NCBI GenBank assembly: GCA_900016675.1
Contig: LN483070.1
Span: 930,001 to 994,000, forward strand
Reading direction: 5' to 3'
Length of the DNA stretch: 64,000 nucleotides
Source: Arthrobacter saudimassiliensis
Lineage (GTDB): Bacteria > Actinomycetota > Actinomycetes > Actinomycetales > Micrococcaceae
In this document: positions 9,142 through 20,330 of the stretch, piece by piece
How the letters are laid out: each line of letters starts with the position of its first letter
How positions within the stretch are numbered: the stretch's first letter is position 1
The notes under the pieces: model-generated
Told to the model about the DNA's origin: nothing
The model's database searches: none
What the model saw: only the letters and a program-made list of their open reading frames with translations
Program-made: the position numbers and the translations under genes

Positions 9142-9206
9142 AATTTCGCCGAACGCCCCTTGGGGTGCCGCCGCGCTGATTTCCCAGCGGGCCAAGGAGT
9201 AGGTGC

Positions 9207-9290
9207 ATGCTCAAAGCCGGTCCGTTCCCGCGGACAACACAGCTAGGCCGCGGACAGGCCGCCACAGGGATCGGGCGGCAGGGAGGGTGA
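9207..9290 (+). CDS. Possible 27-aa small ORF
   Basis: ATG at 9207 preceded by AAGGAG at 7 nt, 28 codons including the TGA at 9288. The predicted peptide is basic and Gly/Gln-rich (it ends ATGIGRQGG). It lies just upstream of the SDR operator. Only the ribosome site supports it, so it may be a chance frame or a leader peptide. Confidence 0.2.
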   Translation: MLKAGPFPRTTQLGRGQAATGIGRQGG

Positions 9291-9303
9291 TGCACCCGCG
9301 GAT

Positions 9304-9319
9304 GTTACTGACCAGTAAC
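9304..9319. promoter_or_regulatory. TetR-type operator palindrome upstream of the SDR gene
   Basis: GTTACTG-AC-CAGTAAC has perfect 7-bp arms. It lies 32-47 bp before the SDR ATG, over the likely -35 region of a promoter whose -10 is TACCCT (9339-9344). The size and symmetry are typical of TetR-family operators. No TetR gene is adjacent, so the regulator would act in trans. Confidence 0.6.
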
Positions 9320-9350
9320 ATAATGGCTGCGGGTGCATTACCCTGTCCGT

Positions 9351-10199
9351 ATGACCGAGAACACAGCCTCTCCCCGTTCACTGGCCGGCCGCACCATCCT
9401 GATGTCCGGCGGCAGCCGCGGCATCGGCCTCGCCATTGCCCTCCGCGCCGCCGCCGACGGCGCGAACATCGTCATGCTGGCCAAGACCGCTGAACCGCAT
9501 CCGAAGCTGCCGGGCACTGTATATACCGCGGCTGAGGACATCGAAGCGGCCGGAGGCAAGGCCCTGCCGATCATCGGGGACGTGCGGCGCGACGAAGACG
9601 TCGCCGGCGCCGTCGAGCAGGCCGTCGGGCACTTCGGCGGCATCGACATCGTGCTGAACAACGCTTCGGCCATCGACCTGCGCGGAACCGACGACGTCAC
9701 CATGAAGAGCTACGACCTGATGCAGGACATCAACGCCCGCGGCACCTTCATGCTCTCCAAGTTCTCCCTCCCGGCCCTCCGCAGGTCCTCCAACGGGCAC
9801 ATCCTGACCCTCTCCCCGCCGCTGAACCTGGATCCCAGGTGGGCCGGCGGGCAGCTGGCGTACACCATGGCCAAGTACGGCATGAGCCTGACGACCCTGG
9901 GGCTGGCGGAGGAGCTGAAGGAGGACGGCGTGGCCGTCAACTCGCTCTGGCCGTGCACGGCGATCGACACGGCCGCCATCCGCAACCTGCCGGTGCTCGG
10001 CGAGCAGGTCGCCAAGGCCTCCCGCAGCCCGCAGATCATGGCCGACGCCGCCCACGCCATCCTCACCCGCCCGTCCCGGCAGTCCACCGGACAGTTCTTC
10101 ACCGACGAGCAGGTACTGCGCGAGGAAGGCGTCACCGACTTCACGAAATACAGCATGGGAGCCCCCGAGGAGCAGCTGGCCCCGGACTTCTTCCTCTAG
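9351..10199 (+). CDS. SDR family oxidoreductase (HSDL2-like)
   Basis: 282 aa short-chain dehydrogenase/reductase. The nucleotide-binding motif SGGSRGIG is at residues 19-26, NNAS at 103-106, and the catalytic residues are Ser155, Tyr171 and Lys175 (YTMAKYGMS). The insert KLPGTVYTAAEDIEAAGGKAL after the second strand and the WPCTAIDTAA segment resemble hydroxysteroid dehydrogenase-like 2 (SDR13C) proteins, so a fatty-acyl or other lipid substrate is plausible but unproven. The ATG at 9351 is 6 nt after TACCCT, giving a probably leaderless mRNA. An in-frame GTG at 9333 is less likely. A palindromic operator lies just upstream. Confidence 0.9.
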   Translation: MTENTASPRSLAGRTILMSGGSRGIGLAIALRAAADGANIVMLAKTAEPHPKLPGTVYTAAEDIEAAGGKALPIIGDVRRDEDVAGAVEQAVGHFGGIDIVLNNASAIDLRGTDDVTMKSYDLMQDINARGTFMLSKFSLPALRRSSNGHILTLSPPLNLDPRWAGGQLAYTMAKYGMSLTTLGLAEELKEDGVAVNSLWPCTAIDTAAIRNLPVLGEQVAKASRSPQIMADAAHAILTRPSRQSTGQFFTDEQVLREEGVTDFTKYSMGAPEEQLAPDFFL

Positions 10200-10262
10200 C
10201 AGCAGCCGGCGGCCCGGTCCCGGCCCGGGGCGTTGTCGGCCCGGTTGCGTAAGATCGAACCC

Positions 10263-11159
10263 ATGCAACAGCACTACTCGGCCATGGAACGCCCCGGCCT
10301 GGACGAAGCCGGCCTGAGGGCGCAGCTGGTGGCTCCGTCCGGTCCGGTCTCCCGCCTCGACGTGGTGCAGCGGACCGGTTCCACCAATGCGGACCTGGCC
10401 GAGGCGGCCAGGCTGGATGTTTCCGGACCGGGACAGGCCTGGCCTGACTTCAGCGTGCTCACGGCCGAGCTGCAGACCGAAGGCCGGGGCCGGATGGGCC
10501 GCAGCTGGGAGGCCCCGGAACGCAGCTCGCTGTTCGTCAGCGTCCTGCTGCGTCCGCATGGCCCGCAGGGCCGCCCGCTGCCCACCCAGTCCTACGGCTG
10601 GCTTTCCCTGCTGGCAGCGCTCTCGCTGGCCGAGGCGGTGTCCCGGTGCACCGGCGTCGCCGCCCGGCTGAAGTGGCCGAACGACGTCATGGTGGACGGC
10701 CGCAAGCTGGCGGGAGTGCTGGCCCAGATGGTGCCCGGCGCCGGCGGCAACCCTCCGGCGGTGGTGGTTGGTGCCGGGATGAACGTCTCCCTCACCGATG
10801 AGGACCTGCCGGTGCCCACCGCTACCAGCCTGCTGATGGAGTACGCCTCCACCACCGACCGGAACGTGCTGCTGGGCGCCTACCTCAACGACTTCGCCGC
10901 CGCCTACGCCGGCTTCTGCGCCGTCGACGGCGACCCGCAGGCACCCTGGGCCGACGGCCCCGGCCTGCTGGAGCGCCTGCGTGCGCGGATGGACACCCTT
11001 GGCAGGCAGGTGCGTGCCGAGCTGCCCGACGGCGGTTTCCTCACCGGCCGGGCGGTCGGGCTGGACGGGCACGGGGCCCTGCTGGTGGTGGACGGGCAGG
11101 GGGAGCGGCACGCGGTCCACGCCGCCGACGTCGTGCACCTGCGCCCGGTGGAGCCGTGA
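10263..11159 (+). CDS. birA: Biotin--[acetyl-CoA-carboxylase] ligase BirA
   Basis: 298 aa. It attaches biotin, via biotinyl-AMP, to the biotin carrier domain of acyl-CoA carboxylase. Visible motifs are QRTGSTNADL, the biotinyl-AMP loop TEGRGRMGRSWEAP, KWPNDVMVDGRKLAGVLAQM and VVVGAGMNVS, then a C-terminal SH3-like domain. There is no N-terminal helix-turn-helix, so it is the monofunctional type and not a repressor. The ATG at 10263 is 7 nt after TAAGAT and is probably leaderless; an upstream in-frame GTG at 10233 is less likely. The position beside accD/accE fits its role. Confidence 0.94.
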   Translation: MQQHYSAMERPGLDEAGLRAQLVAPSGPVSRLDVVQRTGSTNADLAEAARLDVSGPGQAWPDFSVLTAELQTEGRGRMGRSWEAPERSSLFVSVLLRPHGPQGRPLPTQSYGWLSLLAALSLAEAVSRCTGVAARLKWPNDVMVDGRKLAGVLAQMVPGAGGNPPAVVVGAGMNVSLTDEDLPVPTATSLLMEYASTTDRNVLLGAYLNDFAAAYAGFCAVDGDPQAPWADGPGLLERLRARMDTLGRQVRAELPDGGFLTGRAVGLDGHGALLVVDGQGERHAVHAADVVHLRPVEP

Positions 11160-11199
11160 CGGAGGCGCCCATGCCGGCTACTGCCCTGCCCGCGGTTCC

Positions 11200-11769
11200 A
11201 TGCGCCTGAACCTGGCGCCGGGGGAGCGCGTCATCGTCTCCAGCCGGCCGTCGGCCCGCCGGCTCTGGCGGCCGGTCGCGGTCACCGTGCTCGCCGGCGC
11301 AGCCGCGGGCTTCCTGGTGGGCTTCCTCGGCCGTGATTCGGTGGCCCCCGCCCTGTCCGGGTGGGGCCCGTATCTGCAGCTCGCCGTGGTGGCCGCCGCC
11401 CTGCTCGTGGTGCTGCGCTGGTGCCTGCCCGTGGCGCTGCAGTGGTCCGCGGCCCGGTTCATCCTCACCAGCCGGAGGCTGCTGCACCGCAGCGGCGTGC
11501 TGCGGCGCAGCGAGCACGAAATCTCGCTCGCGTCGGTGTACCAGCTGGAGATCCGGCAGGGAGTCAGCGACCGCATGCAGCGCTCCGGGACCCTGGTGGT
11601 GGATCTGGGGCACGGCAGGGTGGTGCCCTACCGCGGGGTGCCGGAGGTGCACCGCTTCCGGTCCCTTGTGGTCGCCGCCATAGGCCAGCTGCCGATGACC
11701 GCCATGTTCGATGGTGTAGATATGGAAGGGCATGGGGATTACGAGGACGGAGGCGGTTTCGATGAGTGA
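11200..11769 (+). CDS. PH domain-containing membrane protein
   Basis: 189 aa. Two membrane segments (about residues 21-46 and 56-81) are followed by a bacterial PH-like (bPH2/YdbT) domain with FILTSRRLLHRSGVLRRSEHEISLASVYQLEI and a DLGHGRVVPYRGVPEV strand region. The gene after birA is also a PH-type membrane protein in mycobacteria (Rv3278c). No Shine-Dalgarno sequence is seen at the ATG at 11200, which lies 40 nt past birA, so the start is tentative. Its end overlaps the adenylate cyclase start. Function is unknown. Confidence 0.8.
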   Translation: MRLNLAPGERVIVSSRPSARRLWRPVAVTVLAGAAAGFLVGFLGRDSVAPALSGWGPYLQLAVVAAALLVVLRWCLPVALQWSAARFILTSRRLLHRSGVLRRSEHEISLASVYQLEIRQGVSDRMQRSGTLVVDLGHGRVVPYRGVPEVHRFRSLVVAAIGQLPMTAMFDGVDMEGHGDYEDGGGFDE

Positions 11770-13078
11770 GGACGGCCAGGTGCCGGGTCCGGACAGGGCC
11801 GACGACGCCGTCCCCGCCGAAGCGGCGGACACCGTGCCCGAGGAAGCCCAGCAGGGCGTGGACGCTGTTCCCGGCGCCGGAGCGGACCCCGATGAGCGGG
11901 GCGCCAGCCCCGATGCCTCCGGCGACTTTTACACCTATGCGGAGCGGACGCACGACGCCGAAGGCCCCGGCTCCGATCCGGAGCCGCTGACGCTGTCCAT
12001 GCCTGCATTGTCCGCGCGGCCCCGGCCCGAGCAGGGCCGGCGGAGTACGGAAATCGACCGGGAGGATGTCCGCCGGCTCGAGGCACGGCTGATCGGCGGA
12101 CCACGCACGCTCAAGCGCCGCGAAGCGGCGGCCGAGGCGGGAGTGTCCCTGCTGTCCGCCCGCAAGCTCTGGCGGGCCATGGGCTTCCCCAACCTCGACG
12201 ACGACGACGTCTTCTTCACGCAGCAGGACCGCGAGGCCCTGTCCACGGTGATCGACCTGGTCCGCCAGGAACAGCTCACCGAAGAGGCCGCCATCTCGAT
12301 CATGCGTTCGATCGGGCAGATGACGGACCGCATGGTGGTGTGGCAGATCGAGGCGCTGGTCGAGGAAATGGTCGTCCAGCGCGGCATCAGCGACGCAGAG
12401 GCCCGCAAGGCGCTGGTCGCCGAGATTCCGGACCTTATCGAGCCGCTGGAAAAGACCCTGGTCTACGCCTGGCGGCGCCAGCTCAACGCCGCCGTGCAGC
12501 GCCTGGCCCTGCGGGCGGAGGCCGGCCTGGCGAGCCACGGAGGCGGATCCGACGATGCCCCGCTGCCGCTGGCCCGCGCCGTCGGCTTTGCCGACCTTGT
12601 CTCCTACACCAGCCTCTCCCGCCAGATGAACGAAAAGACCCTGGCCCAGATGGTGCAGCGGTTCGAGCACAAGTGTGCCGAGATCATCTCGGTCGGCGGC
12701 GGCCGCCTGGTGAAGACCATCGGCGACGAAGTCCTGTTCAACGCCGAAACCCCCGAGGCCGGGGCCGAAATCTCGCTCGCCCTGGCGAAGGCCTTCACGG
12801 AGGACGAGCTGCTGCCCTCCGCCCGGGTCTCCCTGGTCTGGGGCAGGGTGCTCTCCCGGCTGGGCGACATCTACGGGCCCACCGTGAACCTGGCCTCGCG
12901 GCTCACTTCCCTCGCGGAGCCGGGTACCGTCCTGACCGATGCATCCACCGCAGCGGCCCTGCGCAGCAATGATCGGTTCGTGCTGATCCCTCACCCGCCG
13001 CGGACGGTGCGCGGCTTCGGTGAGATCCACCCGGTGACCCTGGCCCGCGGTACGGGGCAGGGCCTGGTCCTGGACTGA
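11762..13078 (+). CDS. Class III adenylate cyclase with Rv1264-like regulatory domain
   Basis: 438 aa, making cAMP from ATP. Residues 1-95 are acidic and low-complexity. Residues about 100-255 are a helical domain (RREAAAEAGVSLLSARKLWRAMG and following) like the pH-sensing autoinhibitory region of mycobacterial Rv1264. The cyclase domain is about 270-415 with metal ligands Asp278 and Asp322, adenine-specifying Lys318 and Asp369, and transition-state residues Asn376 and Arg380. All key catalytic residues are present. GGAGG precedes the ATG at 11762, which overlaps the PH-protein stop by 8 bp. It is cytosolic, as no membrane segment is seen. Confidence 0.9.
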   Translation: MSEDGQVPGPDRADDAVPAEAADTVPEEAQQGVDAVPGAGADPDERGASPDASGDFYTYAERTHDAEGPGSDPEPLTLSMPALSARPRPEQGRRSTEIDREDVRRLEARLIGGPRTLKRREAAAEAGVSLLSARKLWRAMGFPNLDDDDVFFTQQDREALSTVIDLVRQEQLTEEAAISIMRSIGQMTDRMVVWQIEALVEEMVVQRGISDAEARKALVAEIPDLIEPLEKTLVYAWRRQLNAAVQRLALRAEAGLASHGGGSDDAPLPLARAVGFADLVSYTSLSRQMNEKTLAQMVQRFEHKCAEIISVGGGRLVKTIGDEVLFNAETPEAGAEISLALAKAFTEDELLPSARVSLVWGRVLSRLGDIYGPTVNLASRLTSLAEPGTVLTDASTAAALRSNDRFVLIPHPPRTVRGFGEIHPVTLARGTGQGLVLD

Positions 13079-13243
13079 GCCGGCGGACCTCCCGTCTTCA
13101 GCCCGGTGCCCGAGCGTGGCGGCGTGCGTCGGGCAAAGCTGACCCGCCGCCGGATTCACGGTCCTCGTGGGGCCGGGTCGGTTAGGGTATGGAAGAGGTC
13201 TCGTAACGTGGGTCTCAATGGACTGCTGCCGGATAGGGCGTGA

Positions 13244-14086
13244 ATGAACTCGGACGAAACGACATCCCCGGACACGGATCTGCACGCCGTTTACGGTTAC
13301 GCCTCCGACCGGGGGCTGCGCCGTGAACTCAACGAGGACTCGTTGATCGCCGCTGATCCGATCTTCGCGGTCGCAGACGGCATGGGCGGCCATGAGGCCG
13401 GCGAGGTTGCCAGCAGCCTCTGCGTGCAGACACTCGCCGAGTCCGCCATCGTGGGCGAGCACCTGCCCGAACTCTCCGCCGCGGAGCTCGAAGCCCTGCT
13501 CGCCGAGGCGGACCGCCGCATCCGTGCCGCTTCCGGAGGGCGGGCCGGGACCACCCTGACCGGCGCCGTCATGGTGCGGGAAGCCGGAGTGCCGCACTGG
13601 CTGGTCTTCAACGTGGGGGACTCGCGTACCTACCGCCTCAGCCGCGGCGTCTTCGAGCAGATCACCGTGGACCACAGCGAGGTGCAGGAACTGGTTGCCA
13701 TGGGACAGATCACCCCCGAGGAGGCGCTGGTCCATCCGCGCCGACACGTCGTGACGCGTGCCCTGGGCACCGGCAGCGACACCGAGGCGGATTTCTGGCT
13801 CATCCCGCTTGAACCGGGTGATCGGCTTATGGTCTGCTCCGACGGACTCACCGGGGAGGTCTCCGACTCGCAGATCGCCCAGATCCTCACCTCCGTCGGC
13901 GAGCCGCAGGAAGCCTGCGCCGACCTGGTTCAGGCGGCGCTGCGGTCCGGAGGGCGGGACAACGTGACCGTGCTGGTCATCGACGTCGAAGGCGGGCCGG
14001 CGGCCCGCAGCGACGAGGCCGACGGTTCCCCGGGCACCGCCCATCGGGAGCAGTTCGACGGGGCAGGGCGCCCCGCCGCGGAATAA
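13244..14086 (+). CDS. PP2C family serine/threonine protein phosphatase
   Basis: 280 aa. Metal-dependent phosphatase domain with RRELNEDSLIAADPIFAVADGMGGHEAGE (metal ligand Asp45 with Gly46), VGDSRTYRL, CSDGLTGEVSD and SGGRDNVTVLVID. All four conserved metal-site regions are present, so it should be active on phospho-Ser/Thr proteins. No membrane helix is present, unlike PstP. A roughly 35-residue acidic, disordered tail ends the protein. No kinase gene is adjacent. Confidence 0.92.
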   Translation: MNSDETTSPDTDLHAVYGYASDRGLRRELNEDSLIAADPIFAVADGMGGHEAGEVASSLCVQTLAESAIVGEHLPELSAAELEALLAEADRRIRAASGGRAGTTLTGAVMVREAGVPHWLVFNVGDSRTYRLSRGVFEQITVDHSEVQELVAMGQITPEEALVHPRRHVVTRALGTGSDTEADFWLIPLEPGDRLMVCSDGLTGEVSDSQIAQILTSVGEPQEACADLVQAALRSGGRDNVTVLVIDVEGGPAARSDEADGSPGTAHREQFDGAGRPAAE

Positions 14087-14180
14087 CAGCCCCGGGTCGG
14101 CGGTCGTTGTGCCGCTGCCGCCGGGAGTGCTAAAGCTAGGAAACCAGCAGGACCGTCACCGCACCGCATAAGGAGCCACT

Positions 14181-14498
14181 ATGAGCACGGAACCGGATAT
14201 GGAAGACATCAACCTGTCGGACTGGAGCCGTCGGCTGACACAGGCGCTGCAGATCCTGGATCTGGAAGTGGATCCCCAACTGCTGCGGACGTTGAACGAG
14301 AAGGCCGCGGACTCGGTGGGACCCGACGCCGGACTCGTCAGCAGCTTCCTGGTCGGCTATGCCGCCGCGCTGACGGTCAGCAGCGGACACAAGGCGCCGG
14401 GCGAGGCCGTGGACAAGGCCGCGGATACGGTGCTGCAGCTGTCCGAGACCGGCCTCAAAGGCCCCGACGTTCCCGGTTGGAAGGGCTCCGCCCAGTAG
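14181..14498 (+). CDS. DUF6457 domain protein (molybdopterin-associated)
   Basis: 105 aa, start ATG at 14181 with AAGGAG at 6 nt. The helical pattern LSDWSRRLTQALQI and VSSFLVGYAAAL matches DUF6457, a small domain that in actinobacteria is encoded beside, or fused to, molybdenum cofactor genes such as mobA. It faces a molybdopterin oxidoreductase gene here, which supports a link with cofactor insertion or guanylylation. The exact role is unknown. Confidence 0.75.
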   Translation: MSTEPDMEDINLSDWSRRLTQALQILDLEVDPQLLRTLNEKAADSVGPDAGLVSSFLVGYAAALTVSSGHKAPGEAVDKAADTVLQLSETGLKGPDVPGWKGSAQ

Positions 14499-14516
14499 GA
14501 AAGCACCGGCGTTAAC

Positions 14517-14560
14517 GCCCGCAGGCCGGGAACCGTGTATACGGTTCCCGGCCTGCGGGC
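14517..14560. terminator. Bidirectional terminator, 20-bp perfect stem
   Basis: GCCCGCAGGCCGGGAACCGT pairs fully with its reverse complement around a 4-nt loop. It sits between the convergent DUF6457 and oxidoreductase genes, 19 and 27 bp from their stops, so it can end both transcripts. Confidence 0.9.
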
Positions 14561-14586
14561 TTAAAGCCGGTGCCGGCGTCGGCCGA

Positions 14587-16938
14587 TCAGACCGGCGCCG
14601 GGGTGCGGCGCATCTTGTCCTCGGGTGCCGGGCTCGCGCCGGCCGCTGCCGGAACCACCCGGACGATCACTGTCTTGGAGACCGGGGTGTTGCTGCCCTC
14701 GGCCACATGCTCCAGGGGCACCAGCACGTTCGCCTCGGGGTAGTACGCGGCGACGCAGCCCCGGGACGTGGGGTAGGAGACCAGCCGGAAGCTGTGCAGG
14801 ACACGGTCCACACCGTCTTTGTAGACGCCGTGGATGTCCACGAACTGGCCGTCGCGCAGGCCCAGTTCCTGGAGGTCCTCGGGGTTGATGAACAGCACGT
14901 GCCGGCCGCCCTTGATGCCGCGGTAGCGGTCATTGTGGCCGTAGATGGTGGTGTTCCACTGGTCGTGCGAGCGCATGCTTTGCAGGATCAGCGTGCCTTC
15001 CGGCCGCTCCACCGGCTCCAGGTCATTGACCGTGATGATGGCCTTGCCGGTGGGGGTGTTGAAGGTGCGGGAGTCCCGGGGGCCGTTGGGCAGCACGAAC
15101 CCGCCCTCGCGCCGGATCCGTTCGTTGTAGTTCTCGCAGCCCTGCACCACCCGGGAGATGTGGTCCCGGATCAGGTCGTAGTCCCGTTCATAGCCGGCCC
15201 AGTCCGCCTTGATCCTGTCCCCGATGACCAGGGCCCCGAGCCGGGCGATCAGTGCCGGTTCGGAGAGCAGGTTGGGGGACACCGGCTCGACGCCGCCGTG
15301 CGAGGCGTGCACGGCACAGACCGTGTCCTCGACGGAGACGAACTGGCGGCCGCTTTCCTGGATGTCGATCTCGGTGCGGCCCAGCACGGGCAGGATCAGC
15401 GCCTCCTTGCCGGTGATGAGGTGGGAGCGGTTCAGCTTGATCGAAATCTGCACCGACATCTCCGCCTTCTGCATGGCGGGCTCAACGAACTGGGTATCGG
15501 AGATCGCCGAGATCAGGTTGCCGCCCAGCGCCATGAAGAACTTGATCCGCCCGTCCTGCAGCCGCCGGAAGGTCTCCACGGCGTCGGCGCCGTGCTCACG
15601 GGGAGGCTCGAAGCCGAACTCCTCTCCCAGCGCGTCCATGAAGTGCCGCGGCATCTGCTCCCAAATGCCCATGGTCCGGTCGCCCTGGACGTTGCTGTGC
15701 CCGCGGATCGGGGCGGCGCCGGCTCCGGGCTTGCCGATGTTGCCGCGCAGCAGCAGCAGGTTGATCATTTCCTTGATCGTGGCGACACCCTTTTTCTGCT
15801 GGGTGATGCCCATGGCCCAGGTAATGATGACCCGCTCGGCCTTGAGGTAGCGCTCGGCCAGTTCATCGATTTCCTCGATGCGCAGGCCGGTGGCCTCCAG
15901 CACGGTCTCGTCGTCGAGCGTGGCCAGGTGCTCGCGCAGGTCCGCCAGGCCTTCGGTGTGCTGTTCGAGGAACTCGTGGTCCAGGACGGTGCCCGGGTTG
16001 CGGTCCTCGGCTTCGAGGACCCGCTTGGAGATGGCCTGCAGCAGCGCCATGTCCCCGCCGAGGCGGATCTGCAGGAACTGGTCGGCCAGCTGGGTGCCCT
16101 TGCCGGCGACGCCGCGCGGCTTCTGCGGATTCTTGTACCGGCGCAGCCCTGCCTCGGGCAGCGGGTTCACGGCCACGATGTTGCCGCCGTTGCGCTTGCA
16201 GTGCTCCAGCGCGGTCAGCATGCGCGGATGGTTGGTGCCCGGGTTCTGGCCCATGAGGATGATCAGGTCGGCCTTGCCGAAATCGTCGTACGTGACGGTG
16301 GCCTTGCCGATGCCGATGGTCTGCCCCATCGCCCAGCCGGAGGACTCATGGCACATGTTGGAGCAGTCGGGAAGGTTGTTGGTGCCGTAGGCGCGCACGA
16401 ACAGCTGGTAGAGGAAGGCAGCCTCGTTGGAGGTGCGGCCGCTGGTGTAGAACGCCGCCTCCTCGGGGGAGTCAAGCGACTTGAGCTTGTCCGCCACAAT
16501 GTTCAGCGCCTCGTCCCAGCTCACCGGCCGGTAGTGGTCCTCGTCCGCCGGCTTGTACAGGGGCTCGGTGAGCCGGCCCTGCATGCCCAGCCAGTATTCG
16601 GTCCGCTCACGAAGGTCAGTGAGGCTGTGCTCGGCCCAGAACTCGGAGGGAATAATCACGGGCGCGGCCTCCCACGTGACCGCCTTGACCCCGTTTTCGC
16701 AGTACTCAAAGGGGCTGCGGTCCTTGGGATCCGGCCAGGCACAGCTGGGGCAGTCGAAGCCCTTCTTCTGGTTCATTCGGAAGGTCGTGCCAAGAGCCCG
16801 GGAGAGCCCCATCTTCTCGATGGCCGGCTTCATGGAGTGGTACACGGCAGGTACCCCTGCAGCCCAGTCCTTGGGTTTGCCCGTGACCTTTATGTCCTTC
16901 TCGTCAACGTCCTCCACCTTGGGGTTCTGCTTCGCCAC
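14587..16938 (-). CDS. FdhF/YdeP family molybdopterin oxidoreductase
   Basis: 783 aa, formate dehydrogenase alpha-like. The N-terminus has only a CPSC pair (KGFDCPSCAWPDP) instead of the full four-Cys iron-sulfur motif of classical formate dehydrogenases, as in YdeP-type proteins. The cofactor region includes SGRTSNEAAFLYQLF, CSNMCHESSGWAMG, LMGQNPGTNHPRML and RGHSNVQGDRTMG, and the C-terminal cofactor domain begins near LILQSMRSHDQWNTTIYG. The GTG at 16938 follows AAGGGA at about 8 nt; an in-frame TTG at 16962 lacks a ribosome site. Formate as substrate is not established for this subgroup. No fdhD or electron-transfer subunit is adjacent. Confidence 0.88.
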   Translation of the reverse strand: MAKQNPKVEDVDEKDIKVTGKPKDWAAGVPAVYHSMKPAIEKMGLSRALGTTFRMNQKKGFDCPSCAWPDPKDRSPFEYCENGVKAVTWEAAPVIIPSEFWAEHSLTDLRERTEYWLGMQGRLTEPLYKPADEDHYRPVSWDEALNIVADKLKSLDSPEEAAFYTSGRTSNEAAFLYQLFVRAYGTNNLPDCSNMCHESSGWAMGQTIGIGKATVTYDDFGKADLIILMGQNPGTNHPRMLTALEHCKRNGGNIVAVNPLPEAGLRRYKNPQKPRGVAGKGTQLADQFLQIRLGGDMALLQAISKRVLEAEDRNPGTVLDHEFLEQHTEGLADLREHLATLDDETVLEATGLRIEEIDELAERYLKAERVIITWAMGITQQKKGVATIKEMINLLLLRGNIGKPGAGAAPIRGHSNVQGDRTMGIWEQMPRHFMDALGEEFGFEPPREHGADAVETFRRLQDGRIKFFMALGGNLISAISDTQFVEPAMQKAEMSVQISIKLNRSHLITGKEALILPVLGRTEIDIQESGRQFVSVEDTVCAVHASHGGVEPVSPNLLSEPALIARLGALVIGDRIKADWAGYERDYDLIRDHISRVVQGCENYNERIRREGGFVLPNGPRDSRTFNTPTGKAIITVNDLEPVERPEGTLILQSMRSHDQWNTTIYGHNDRYRGIKGGRHVLFINPEDLQELGLRDGQFVDIHGVYKDGVDRVLHSFRLVSYPTSRGCVAAYYPEANVLVPLEHVAEGSNTPVSKTVIVRVVPAAAGASPAPEDKMRRTPAPV

Positions 16939-17134
16939 TGCGATCTTCCCTTCATCGGACAACTGGTCGGCCCCGCCGCCGCAGGTCCTGTCGGCCGTCG
17001 TTTATGTACCCATAGGCCTAGCAGGGACCACGCCGTACTGCAAGCATCGCCCCCGCCGGACCGAGGCTTCGATAGTTCTCCGGGGCCCGCCCGGCGGCTG
17101 CCTCCCCGGGCGTGAATACGGCAAGATGGGTTAG

Positions 17135-20172
<3,038 letters not shown>

Positions 20173-20219
20173 TCCCCGCCCTTTCCCGCCCCTTATCCCG
20201 GGACGGCGCAGCGCGGGCG

Positions 20220-20330
20220 GATTCCCTCCGTTTCGCGGTGACTCCCTCCATTTCGCGCACGTCCTCCGGTTCCAGGCGGAGGAAATGCGCAAAACGGAGG
20301 GCCTGGATGCAGAGCGGAGGAAATGCGCGG
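20220..20330. repeat. CCTCC/GGAGG palindromic repeat, copy A
   Basis: Cluster of CTCC..TTTCGCG words and their inverse. The core 20244-20301 folds into a long imperfect hairpin, with CCCTCCATTTCGCGCA pairing with TGCGCAAAACGGAGGG. The same family occurs at 41815-41945 and 43025-43130. Confidence 0.75.

Noticed and set aside
9378-11138. 586-codon minus-strand open frame
   Set aside because: Antisense to the SDR and birA genes; the translation has no recognisable domain.
16939-16962. TTG start for the oxidoreductase gene at 16962
   Set aside because: No ribosome site; the GTG at 16938 has AAGGGA at suitable spacing.
14707-17115. 802-codon plus-strand open frame
   Set aside because: Antisense to the molybdopterin oxidoreductase, whose motifs are clear on the other strand.
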